Assembly: GCA_037957365.1 (NCBI GenBank) | Contig: JARHVA010003525.1 | Location: forward strand, 600,001-664,000 | Direction: 5' to 3' | Length of the DNA: 64,000 bases | Source of the DNA: Torreya grandis | Taxonomy: Eukaryota; Streptophyta; Pinopsida; Cupressales; Taxaceae | Shown: positions 1 to 12,572 of the stretch, in pieces | Layout of the letters: the number at the start of each line of letters is the position of its first letter | Numbering within the stretch: position 1 is the stretch's first letter | Notes under the pieces: generated by a model | Databases searched by the model: none | What the model was told of the DNA's origin: nothing | What the model saw: only the letters and a program-made list of their open reading frames with translations | Made by a program: the position numbers and the translations under genes

Positions 1-1639
1 TATTCCATGTATTTTTAGTCAAACAAATAAATAGAGAATTATCTTGGCATATTAATTTCTCCATTTATTGGAAAAAGGTTATGGGGCCTTTGTATGTAAG
101 TTGATTATGTACTTCGCATATACTATACACTATAAGGTGAATGATAGTTGATGTCATCTTTATAGTATACTATATAAACTAAATATGAATGAAGTATTTG
201 TACGCATGTATAATATTTAAATATATATTATACATATAGTTGTGTTATAATTATAATTATAATAGTGAATACTAGATGTTTGTTTATAATTGGTTAGTAT
301 AACAGCATTAAAATGTTTAAATATAGATCATTCATTATATTTATGAGGTTAAATACAAAATATAATTGTATGTAAGGATTGTCTATTATTATATGTGGAA
401 TATGAATAGTTTATAAGCTAGGTTTATAATATTATTTTATGGAGAAATAATATTATAAATTGCTTAATGGATAAATCAATTGGTGGTCTAGATATTCATT
501 ACCTAGATGGTGTGTTATATTGAGGACTATTTTTGTATTATTTTTATTATTTATAATAAACTAGATGCTTGGATTCCATTCACTTCATTTGATGGATTAA
601 ATGAATGTTTGTGATATTTTTGTATTTAACATATTTTTAATTAGCTAAAATGAAATTTTAAGAATCAATCTTTTGGTTTTTGATATTATTATTTATTGTG
701 CCTTATCTTAAATTCATGACCCTATTTAAGCAGTGGATGGATTCCATTAGCTTAATGAGCATCATTAATGTAAGATAAGGGGTAATTCAATTAAGTGGTG
801 TGTATAAAATTGACTAATCCTAGTGATCCTTTATTATTGAAAACTATGACCAAAGTAATGTTTATAGTTAGAGATTGTCATTTCATGTGTTTGATATAGT
901 TTACATGTTTGTCTGATATCATGTTAGAATAAATTTATATACGGTAGACAACATGTATTAGTTATCGTGCAACACACATATTCTAGTTATCACTCTATAT
1001 TATCACACCATTTTTATCTACCCATCTATATAAGGGAGGGCCATTCCTTGATGGGGAATAGTGTGCAAGATCTATGGTTTGTGGTTGGTGTAAAAAAATT
1101 CTTGGATGATGCTCTCCCTCCCCACTTGCAATGTTGCACTAGTAATTACACTTGAGATTACCGATTGATACTTGAGTGTGTGATACTCATGCTATGTGGA
1201 GCTTAGTATCATTATATATGTATTTTATGAGACATTATTAATGATAAAAACTATATTATGTATTCAATATACACTTACAACAATGGCTATAAAGATGTAT
1301 TATTAGTGGTGGAATAAAAAGTCTAATTATGTTTGTATAATAAATATAATTTATATCAACATTGTCTATGTTTTGATGCATTTATTATTGTGATCTTTAG
1401 CTAGCTGGATTTATCTTAAACCTTGTTAAGGTTAACACATGTTACATTAAATCACTTAGTTAGATTCTCATTGTGAACTTGTAGATGGTTTGAGTAAATA
1501 TAAAACAAAAAAATTACTCTACTTTGTGGTAAAAACCTATTTGGTTGTTACACTTGGGTTAGGAGATGCTAAAAGTGTTCCATGTTCATTAGAAAACAAA
1601 GACTAGTTGCCTTGCCTCTAAAATGCATCCAAGTGGAGT
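1..1639. other. AT-rich flank without recognisable gene
   Basis: No coding similarity is seen on either strand; the short open frames here have no family features. The only organised signal is a TATA-like box at 1,027-1,035 followed by a moderately GC-richer 100 bases, which could be the U3/R part of an old LTR. I cannot pair it with a second LTR in the window. Confidence 0.5.
1027..1035 (+). promoter_or_regulatory. TATA-like box, possible old LTR promoter
   Basis: TATATAAGG followed by a purine-rich stretch resembles the core promoter of a plant LTR. No second LTR copy confirms it. Confidence 0.3.
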
Positions 1640-1653
1640 AACCTTTCATGCAA

Positions 1654-2512
1654 TGGGGCCTAGATTTTTTAGGCATGATGCATGATACACCCTCCATATA
1701 GTGTAGGACACAAGTGGGTTTTGACTACTATGGACTACTTTATTAGGTGTGTAGAGGTAGTATCCCTTAAAGAGGCAAATGATACTTCAGTTTTGGAGTT
1801 CTATGATAGATTAGTAACCAAAATTGGGATCCCCTCCACCATCATATTAGATGATACACTAGATTTTAGTAGTGCAAGGGAGAGTGAATGGGATATTAAT
1901 TATGTCATCTACCTTATAACTTCCTCAAAATACTATCCATAGGGCAATGGACTTGCAAAGTCCACCAACAAGAACCTAATCATAATCTTAAGGATAACTA
2001 TGGAGGATAATCAAAGGGAGTCACATACCAAACTAAGGATAACCTTGTGGATAGATAAGATCACTCCCAAGAAATCTAGTAGTCATTGACCATACCTTAT
2101 TGTCTATGGAAAAGAGTCAAGGTTTCCCATATCACTTGAACTATTAGCCTTATAACTCACACATCAACTTGAACTAATGGATAATGATGTCTTGGAGGTA
2201 AGGATGGATGAATTAAAGGAGATAAAAGAGATAATATATGATGTTATGCATTCCATGTGGTCCCATAAAGATCAATTCAAGAGGTAATTTGAAAATAGAT
2301 CTTCTTCAAGGACCTTCCAACAAGGTGATATTTTTCTCAAGTGGGATGAAGACTAGGCTAAACCAAGTAAGCACTCAAAGTTTGATATCCTAGGGAGTAG
2401 AACTTACACTATCACCAACCACAAATATCACAATGCATTATAGTTATCAGGGTTGAATGGTGAGGAACTCCATATCCTTGTCAATGGGGTGTTACTTAAG
2501 TATTGTTATTAA
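1654..2512 (+). pseudogene. Ty3/Gypsy integrase and C-terminal pol tail, decayed
   Basis: Remnant of the integrase that inserts retrotransposon cDNA. Reading across several stops and one small frameshift near 1,680, it gives the catalytic-core pattern: WGLDFLG (first Asp), then HKWVLTTMDYF, then a stretch ending in the second-Asp region (IILDDT). YYP-stop-GNGLAKSTNKNL follows, where the usual catalytic Glu of the GLAEST motif has become Lys. Further on come IVYGKESRFPISLEL, the GDIFLKWDED motif and a C-terminal LVNGVLLKYCY before a stop at 2,512. These are standard Ty3/Gypsy integrase landmarks. At least four in-frame stops and the lost Glu make it non-functional. Gag, RT and RNase H are not seen upstream in the window, so this is a 3' fragment. 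Confidence 0.85.
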
Positions 2513-5500
2513 GAAGAACATATTGCCTTTGTACATAGTAGTTTAGGTCTTCTTTCTTCCAAGTGTTATGGCACAAGTGCTTGTTAGTTCTTGTATTATT
2601 TTTTTGTTGCTTTTTAGTTGTGTGTCCTTGTTATGTCTTGGTGTGTCTCTTATGAGGCTTTTGTAGTCCTTAAGGTTTTCAAGGTGTTAATCATGAAGTA
2701 CCATCCTAATCAAAGAGGTCTTTCAACTGAATTATGATTGTTATGCAAGAGATCCTAGGTCCTCTTGACCATCAGGTAGGTCAAACCTTCAGAGTCACCA
2801 GTGATGTTGACTAATATTTTCCCTTGGGATTAAAAAGGGTTAACTTATGGCCAATGAACACCTGAGCCTAGCCTTGTTCACCTTCTTGTGTTTGGTAAAG
2901 TGTCTTGATAGCCAAAGAGGAGGTAAGTTATCCTTAGGAAATGAAGCACATGTTCAAGTAATGAGTCATGTCAAAAGTATCAAGGTTACCTCACCACATA
3001 TTGTTTGAAGTTGTGTTAAGACATCATATTATTCTAATGGTGTATAAGAGTATATAAAAAAACTTAAGGTGTCCCTTATGTTTCAATCATACTCATGAAA
3101 GGTGACCTAACACACTACATCATATAACTAGTCATATGGTCAACTAAACATGCCAAGAACCTAAATAAATGGGAGCAGAATTCAAGAGATTAGGGACTAA
3201 TTAAATAAGGATGATGAATCTTATATAATCTTTAGCATAATTTAATGTTATTTAGCATATGTTAAGGTATTTATTCCCCTTAATTGATGATTCATTTGAA
3301 GTTATGCAGGATTCACCCTTTAAAGGGTTGTCTAAACCATGAATATTATGCTTTTATGACCTCTAAGACCTCATTGAGACATTTTCTTGAGTCAAAATCC
3401 TATAAAATGGGCCTTATTTTCATCATAATACCTTTCTAAGATGGTTTTATATGTAAAAAGTAGCTCTTTTAGGGGTCAAATGCTTTCCATCCACCACAAA
3501 GGGGCCCACACGTGTGAAAAATGACCTTTCACCTTCCTTCCACTTGTATTCCCTATTTTGAAAGTATTTTTTATTTCTCATTTCCCTCCTCTTGCCCACC
3601 CATAGCATTTTAGTATCTTAAAAATGATAAAATGTAAGAAAGATGATGTTTTATAGGTGTTTTTAGGATTGTACAGACCTGTAGAGTATGGTCAGGGTCA
3701 TAATAAGGTCAAACATTTCATGTGGGGTCTTTGCAAGCACCTCAGAGAAGGATTCATATTTCAAATGCGAGGAAATGTAGAATTGGTAGGAATATCACCA
3801 TTGATCCATTAACAAGCTCATAAGGGCCAATTTGGGATGGATGGTATGATCTATACAAGAGGATTCAGAGCATAAGCTCTTAGCTACAGGTGGGGTCCCT
3901 AGTGGGCTTGAAATTAGTGGTATTGGTTTGCATATCAAGGCCCTGAGATTTGTGAATAATCATTAAGACCTATAGATGGTATTAAACCCATTTCAAACCA
4001 TATAAGATCATCTAATGGAATATTTATCAAAATTTTAAGCTTATTGTGAAAACCTAAGCATGGAAAAAAACATTTGAAGGCCTATTAAATGTTTTGGATC
4101 CATTAGATCATGTTCTCATAATACTTATAGGGTTATAACAACACATGGTTCCCCTTGGTTGGAAGATTGTAGTCATATGTTGTCATGAAGGAGAAGAGCA
4201 TGAAAATGATCAATACAAGTTTCCATGTCTTCCTCTAGGTTCCTCACATACCTCACTTGGTCACTATTTATTTAGAACAAATTCTTTCAAGATCTTGAAT
4301 TTTTACCATGTGAGAGAGAAAAATAATGTTCCAAACATGATATAGTTACTCTCATGGAAGTCCATCTTCAAGCTAAAATAATGTGAATGGTGTCTAATTT
4401 TAGGTTTTAGAGGTGTTTTAGGCATGTAGATGAACCCCTCTCTCAAAAGGAACAAGCCTCTTTATGGATCTCAAATCCAAAAATACATGAAATAACTCCA
4501 AATGCTTTCATAGGCCTTTTAGCAGGGTTTAATGTTTATTAGCATTGTTTAAGGTTTTTATGAAATCATAGGTTTTAATTTCTCCCTTAAGATGCCTTAT
4601 TAACTAGTTCCAAATGTTTTGATTTGTTGAGTACATACATAGGGGTGTCTAAGGTCCCAATATATGGCCTTGACTAAGGCATAATAATTCACATGATCCC
4701 TCTCAATAGATATTCATTATGCAGTAACCTTATTAGACCATTTTCACCTCCTAATAGGCTTTAGATTTCAAACTCACAACTCTTAGAGGGCAGTGTAATC
4801 ACCACCTACAGGTTTAAACCCTCATGCCCAAGCCTAAGGCATGTAAGTAAGGTCAAAAGTTACACAATGCCATGGAAGTTCAATAGAACCATGAGATAAG
4901 GTTTAAACACATGGAATAAGATAATGACAAAGCTCAAGAGATCAAGTTCTAGCCTAGCCTTGAAAAAGCTTCCTCAAACCATCACCTAAAGGGCTATAAA
5001 TAGGTTATCTCCAACCTTGGGGGTGAAATTTCATATACACATAAATGAGAGAGCTCAAATAGAGGTATAGAACATAGGGGTTATGCTGTTGAAAATCAAG
5101 GGATACATGAAAGGATAGCTAAACAAGATAAATTAGGCATATATAGTTAGCTCAGTGCATACAAGTTTAACTAGTTAGTTGGAGATCTTGTTAATTTCAA
5201 TGAAAATGGAAATAAAATATGTAAAGGTGACCCCCATGGTAGTATATGGCATGCATAAAATTCTTAGGATCTCTAAAATATAATCAAGTTTGAGAGATTT
5301 ACATGGGCTTGATTGAGCATCCATAGTACACAAGCCTATTTGTATGACTATAGAGTAAGTTTTGATTGCAGGGTTGAGGGAGACCTATTTCAAGAGGTGT
5401 TATAAAATTTTGAGACCACATTACATGAGACCCAAAATATATCAATAGTAATAAAAATAGAGGCATAAACCACTTATGTCTATAGAACCAACTAATTCAA

Positions 5501-8500
5501 ACACTTAGATTGGGCCAAGGATGATCCTGGCAAACCTAAAAGACCAAAAAGGATAGAGATAGGAGTCTAAGCAACTGATGACATGTGAAAAATGTTGTAA
5601 TTAGATGGAAAAGGGTACTAAGATGGCCTTTAAATCACCAATGCACCTATAAGTGGCCAAATTCCTAAGTCTTAGTATAGGCCTCTAAGGCCCAAAACCC
5701 TCCTTAAACCCTCAAAACCCCATCTTCATCCTTGTGACATAATCAAAATCCCCAATAAAAATTAAGGTCATGAATATGTAAATGATGATAATACAGTTCC
5801 TAAGGAAGATGTTTTAAGTATAGGAAGGTAGGGGAATAGTCAATTTGGCCTAACTACCCATCTCAAGCTCCATCACCCCAGTTTGCCATTTTGAGTTACC
5901 ATTTCAAATGCTCATATCCTACATGGTAATTTTCATGGGGACCATTGCTATTATGGGAAGTGGGGTACCCCTATGTACCTACTATCTAGGGTAGTGAAAG
6001 TTGCATTTAGGATCTCAACTCTATGAATGATCTTTAACACTGTTAACATACCCAAAATGCTTAGTGAAGACTCAAAAGCTACCAAATTTTACTCAGATCT
6101 CACCATAAAAGATACATGGGACTAGGATTTGTTAGATAGATTTAATGGGGTCTATATTCTAAACATACATGGCATTAAGTTTGAAATCTAAGGCTTGTAC
6201 TCTATGAACCATTGTTAAGATAGTAGGCCACTAAAACACTTCCTAAACCATACTAAGAATCCAATGGAGAATAACTAGAGGTAAATTCATAAAAATTCAC
6301 TAATTTATCTTAGGAAACACATAAAATACATTATTCACTCTGATAAGGTCTTAGGCATGCCATTGGTTTGTACGGACAACTGTATGAATGCATTAAAAAG
6401 CCTATTTTTAAAACATTTAATGATGATTCCAAGGTACAAAGATAAATAAACGTTTGAATATAATTAAATATTATGGTTTTAATTGTATTACACACTTTCA
6501 ATCCAAAAACTACTCTCAATTACTCTTGAAAATGATTCTACAAGACTGGACTAAAGAGGTAGTCTAGAGGTGCTAGTGAAGGAAGGCCTAGTCACCTAAA
6601 TGAAATTTTTCTGTAGGTGTACACTATCTAAAATGAAATATTCATGGTATGAGACACTTTTTTTATCCTAAAACATGTTAACTAATCCATTCTCAAGATT
6701 CTATGAAAGTCTCATGGCCATCCAAGTGACTAACACTGGGTGACTAGGTCTAGTTTCCTAGTAGGCCTATTTGGTCAATAAGAGAAGATGTTCTTGGCAT
6801 AGAGGGATAATAAGAGAGTAAATGTAAGGCCATAAAAATAATTTTAACTACTACATTAATTAAATTAGACACATTTCATGTCCATTATGAAAAATAGAGC
6901 AATTTCTTATGCCTTATTAACATGCAAAAAGAGAGGTAGGTTTATTAATGATCCATGGAGGCCAAATTAGACCACATTTCTACCTTTATAATTATCAAAA
7001 TAAAAGGTGGTTAACCAATTTGACATGTTCACACCTTGAATGAGGTCAACCAAGATTTAATTATCTCCTAGCCACTACATCTCCATGCCCAAGGGATCAT
7101 TGAAGACCATCAAACAACCAAGGCAATGCATGGGAGAGGTCATGGAGTTGTTATTGATGTTTATAACTAATTTTTGACTAAATTATGGTCATTATGGCCT
7201 CTACTCCATACTTATATGCCGTATTATCCTCCTCTCCCCTTCCCTTATTCTATAAATTTTACCTTGTAAACCTTTGAATTAATATAAGGATTGGTTCATA
7301 TTATGTGTTAGCTGAGTATGTTTCATACTTTTTTATTTGCATAAGTGTTGAATATTATCTTAATTTTCATGTATTTATTCTCACCTAGTTTCTAGGAGAT
7401 TATTCTAAATAGGTCATATGGTTGTGAAAGTGTTGGTGATTATACTTAGAGTAGAATCTGATTGGTAGTGTCATGAAAATAAAGCTCCCATTCATGATCC
7501 TCAATTTGTATCCACCTATCAAGCTTCCATATGAAGTATTTATTCTTATAAGTCTCTATGAAAGAGTGATATAATCACTAGTCCTTGTCTTTTTCACAAG
7601 TGTTGTTGAAGGGTCAAATAGAGTGTACATAATATGTTGGTGGATCACCTCCCATATCTTAGGTTTATTTTATGCATTTTCCATCCTTTTTCATCAATAA
7701 GTTAGTAGGTTTAGGAATTGGTCCAATATATTTTGCATTAGTGGAGATAGCTCCAAAGCTATAGGTTCACCTCAATAACTAGGCTACCCACACCTAGAGG
7801 TGATCCCATTGTATCAGCTAGATGAGGTAGGTGTGAAACACCACTACCTCAAGGTTGCAATCTAGGATTATCACAAGACCTAGATAGGGTTATTGCATAG
7901 TGTTATTTAAATAGAGGATTTGAAACCCTCTCATTTATTTTTTGTGATAAGATATCCCTTGGTTAGGTTTAGCATATCCAATTTGGTCATTTCCTTGATA
8001 TATAAATTATCATAAAATATGTTAGTTGATTACATTCTTTGATCTTGGATTTACTAAGTAAGGCAAGTTTTATATTTATCTTAATCTATTGCATACACAT
8101 ACAATGTTGTGTTTGGAAGAGCATGCTTAAAATCCATAGGAACAAAAATTAATAAAAATAAAGGTTTCATATCCATGGATTAGGAAGGCAAGGTCATATT
8201 TATTTCAAAAAAGGGAACGTATTTAGAGATAAAGTAACAAAAACAAAGAATATCTTTAGCTATTATATGAATAGATACAAGTAATTAAATATTCATAAAG
8301 GCAAACTATAGCTACATATTGTAAAATAAATTAGAAAGATCATTGGCACAATATGAAGCAATTTATTTTTTCATATACAGATGCAAAATAAGACAAGAGT
8401 GACATACCAAAATTTTAGGATAAATAAGATGGTCATGACTCTAGTCAAATATTATGCTTATTATGACATAGAGCATACACAGAGGCATCCCCTCAATGAT

Positions 8501-9588
8501 GTCATAAACCACAAGCTTTGAGTTATCAAAATCCTAATTTCCAAGGATTATGCTCATAAATTCCAACATTAAGTCACACAAAAACCATGAATTGCTTATT
8601 ACAACTAGCTTGATCATGTGCATTCTAAAAAGGATTCAAAATAACCTTTGCATAATGAATAGTGTGTATCAAATAGCTCAACTAAAGGTCAAAGCATTTA
8701 GGATCATTTTTATTATTTAAATGAGATTATAATAGTCATTCTAAACTATCAAGAATATGAAATTATTAACAACCTTTCTCACCTACATTATCTATATCAA
8801 TTTGAATCACATAATATTAAACATCATGATTTCAAAAGAACATAAAAATATATTAAATTTTTAACTCCATGTTACTATTTTGAACAATAATTTTTGACAA
8901 ATTTTCATGAGTTCTTTAGTGGAAACCTTGGCCATAATCAAAGCTTATACCACCTCACTCACTAGGTCAAATCAAGCAATCATCTTACTTGGTTACATAG
9001 TGTTGGTATGATACTCCCATGCGACTTGTGTAATTTCCACTATCTATCTAATAGGGTTTACCCATTTAGTGTATTTTCATATTTTAATAACCAAATTCTT
9101 AACTATATAATTTCACATTAAGGGCATAATTATTATCGCATTGTAATTGAAGACAAAAACATACAATCATAAAAAACCACTTATTTAATACCCTTTTATC
9201 TTTGGTGTTGATATAGATATAATATAAGAAGATTAAATTCACTTCTTTGTGCATTATAAATGAAAGTCTCTATCTTTTTAGTGATTTATGAGATGGAATT
9301 ATATTACTATTCTTATAATTCTTCAATAGTGGTTTTCATCTCGTTAGTTAAATAAATATTGGGTTTTTTTTTCAAAACAAAAACACTCTTCATTAAATAG
9401 AATAAAATGTATCTTAAGTATATTACATAACTTGATCATATTTAATATAAGTAATAACTAACTAATCTCAAATACCATCATCAATATGCTTATAAATTTT
9501 CATACTATATCATTCTAAAATGATAATGTAAAATATTCTTCACAATAACACAATTAAAACTCCTTTACCTATTAAAGAGATATGTGGT
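2513..9588. other. 7 kb of anonymous sequence downstream of the integrase relic
   Basis: No supported gene. The first part is probably the 3' UTR and LTR of the integrase-bearing element. A TGTTGAC at 2,805 is a candidate LTR start, and a good TATA box (4,995-5,003) followed by AATAAA near 5,213 looks like an LTR promoter and polyadenylation signal. No matching 5' LTR lies in the window, so borders are not established. The remainder, to the start of element C, is AT-rich with only chance open frames. Confidence 0.45.
4995..5003 (+). promoter_or_regulatory. TATA box in probable LTR
   Basis: TATAAATAG in a GC-richer context, about 215 bases before an AATAAA. This is the spacing expected of U3/R in a long plant LTR. 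It lies 2.5 kb after the integrase relic, so it may be that element's 3' LTR. Confidence 0.35.
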
Positions 9589-10804
9589 TGTAGACATTAT
9601 TTATAAATTATATAGCACCTCAATCTTGTACATTTGGAAAATACATACCTTAGTTGTTCCTCTTAGGTTTAGACCTTTTCCATTGTCAATAGTCTTATAT
9701 TTTCTATCTCTTATGCCTATTGCTTATATTTTAGTCTCACCAATGTTATTCTAATGACTCAAACCTTATATCATACTCATAATGTTATAAACTTGCTTAT
9801 CACATGGATCTAGAATTTTGGGACCTGTACCTACTTTCCAAATTCCCAAACACTTGCATCCCTATCACACACTTATGTCAATGCAATTATCTTATTCTAA
9901 CACAAGTATCTACTACCCTAAATTCATCAAATTTTCAAGTGATTTATTATGAGATATTTATAAATATGATTTGTTATATATGCATGATCAATACTTGTTC
10001 CAAACCTCACATAGAAACTTCCTACCCCTGACAAGGAAAAGTACCAAAATCATTGAATCATGAATTAAAGTGAGCAAAGCTTCCCTATTTATTCCTATTT
10101 ACATATTAGTCATAGGGAAAACACATATATAGGTTTAAAGTACTAAAATAGCATGCCATGAGTAATGTTTTCCAAATTACAATCTAGGTCATTATTTTAC
10201 TTGCTTTCCACATATTTCACCCTTGTATACACATAAGACAACACATTAGGGGAGAACTATATCAGTCTGAGGATGTTTTTGGAGTTGTGTCTATGTAGGT
10301 AGTACCCACTAATAGAGGGGTATTTTGGGTTATCTTGACACCATGATACCACTAACCCATTTTTTCCAAGGTAACTATGATGATGAAAAGCTAGAGTTTT
10401 GATGATTCAACAAGAGTGATAGTCCATGATCTACATTTGAATGAAATAGAATGAAGACAACATAGAACACAAAATATTCTAGGTAGTCACATATAGATAT
10501 AGTATATATTCCTAATAGACACTTTTATCTAAAATATATAGAAGCATTGACGTAACTGTCTCAATTTGATGCAAGTGTTTGAGGTCATAAAGGTTAAATT
10601 TATAAAATTTATTGACTAATCCAAAATCAAGATCTATTCTATTTCAAACCTATTTTACATCATATACATATGCATATTGTAACCTATATAAATACCATTA
10701 TTTTCCATTTATTGCAATATTAAATATTTGTTATACTTATTATCTTTAGCATATCTCAATATTTTAATTGGCATGTTATAGAGATAGTTTATCACCCTTG
10801 TGCT
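9589..10804 (+). repeat. Element C 5' LTR, first part
   Basis: This aligns with 29,644-29,916 and then with 52,620-53,620. It starts TGTAGACA and carries a TATA box at 10,685-10,694. The match to the 3' LTR breaks exactly where array A begins (10,805) and resumes at 24,945. Confidence 0.85.
10685..10694 (+). promoter_or_regulatory. TATA box of element C 5' LTR
   Basis: TATATAAATA in the plus orientation of element C. The equivalent place in the 3' LTR (near 53,465) has lost the box by substitution. Confidence 0.5.
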
Positions 10805-12324
10805 TGTTGTCAACCTAGAGTTACACCCTAATTGAAGATGTGTAAAATTATAAAACCCTCACTCTAGTTGATATGATGGGATCTTCTCAGATGGTGGGCA
10901 CATCTGTGTTGAGAAGAATCTCCAGAGAGGGTTGGTTCCCTTAATATTTATCTATTAAATATGATTATTTTCTTTTTATTGGATGAAAAGGGGTAGGGGA
11001 AATTAAAGGGGAAATCAAAAGGGAAAACTTATTTTAATGGGGTGATGCACCTAAATGTTGTGATATTCACTGGGAACTATTAATCAAAATGAAAATGGAT
11101 TTATATATTACCCTTGCTTAATTATTTTAGATGAAGGGCTCTACCTCTTTAAATGACCTGCAAGGGAAGAGAGGTGAAATGAGATGGGAAGTAATAGGTG
11201 GGGAAGGAACCTACCCAAAGGGGATGTAATATCACTTAGTACTCATACATAATCAAATAGACACTATATACAATCCACATCTAAAACCCAATAATATATA
11301 ACTCAGAATCAATTTCCTTAGTCCAGCTTCTAGGAATCTATTATTGAATATCAATAATCCTTTTTCAAATGACTTACAAAAGGTCATTTTATAGAAAATT
11401 ATACAAAAGGTCAAGAGATTGGCATTGAAATAATATGAGAAGATCAAGTGGATGTGAACTCAAGTCAATTTTGAGTTTCAATTAATTACAACCTTCTTGA
11501 AATATTTCCTCTCTTTATCTTTTTCAAGAAACCTTCCTTTTTGGCATTGAAACAAGAAATGGGAGGAGATAAGGGTTAGTATTGGTTGACTCAACTCAAG
11601 ACTAACTATTTTTTATGTTAATTTATTCATTAAATCCTTAATTCCATAAAAATTACATGATGAGCTCTAAATATTGGTGTTCAAAAGAATGGTGGGCCCA
11701 AGTTTGACAAAAAAAATACCCTTTCCAAAAATACTACACCATATTTCCAAGGAGAACTCCACTTGAGTTTATTGTAAGTTGAGTTGTAACAAGAAAAGAT
11801 TCCCCTTTCCATGGAAATTAAGAAACAAGCTTTGACAAGTCAACCTTAACTAACTCCACTTGCATGCTTCTCCTTCTTGAAGTGGGACTCATCTTGATTT
11901 CTTTTTTCCTTTTCAAAATTAATACAATATTTTTCAAGAATCTTTTAAGTTTCTTGTTTTTTTAAGAATTCCACTTTTGGCATTGAAAGCTTTCTTTGGA
12001 TGAAATAACAATTTAAATTTATGAAAACATATGGATATTAATAATAATGTCAAATATGTCATGTGGGAGCTAATTTGGGGCTATTTGGCATATCAAATGA
12101 CCTTTTCATAATTTGAATTTTTAGACTTATGATAAATTCACCCTTTTGAACATATTTAAATCTCCTTGAGACAATTTAATGACCTTTGAAACCATTTTTT
12201 ATGCTTTTGACATTTTTGATCATATATGACCATTTTGACCAACTTTAAAGGTGAATTGACCATTTTGGGAAAGTTTAAAATGAAAAGGTAGTAATTTGGC
12301 CTTGACAGGCCAAAATTACTAACA
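10805..12324 (-). repeat. Array A LTR1 (full)
   Basis: 1,520-bp repeat bounded by TG and CA, matching LTR2 and LTR4 end to end. It is the 3' LTR of the first unit in minus orientation. Sampled divergence from LTR4 by eye is about 17% over the first 136 bases. Confidence 0.9.
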
Positions 12325-12572
12325 TTTTGGTGACTTTTTAGGGTTGACCAGCCTACTGGTCAAAATAATTCAAAATCTCTAGAAAAACCTAGACAAAAAT
12401 ATAAAGGGAAACCATAGACACAGACATAACTGACACAAACAAGGCTAAAACATGTGCAAAATCACTTGGAGGAAAGGACAAAACAACTTGGAAAGGTAAA
12501 ATAAGGCTAAAACATGTGCAGGATGCACTTAGAGGAAAATAACTAAAATCAAAACTAATATACAAATTTGAC

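Noticed and set aside
2805..5300. Complete LTR for the integrase relic at 1,654-2,512
   Set aside because: TG start, TATA box and AATAAA are suggestive, but no second copy lies in the window to fix the ends, so no LTR is annotated.
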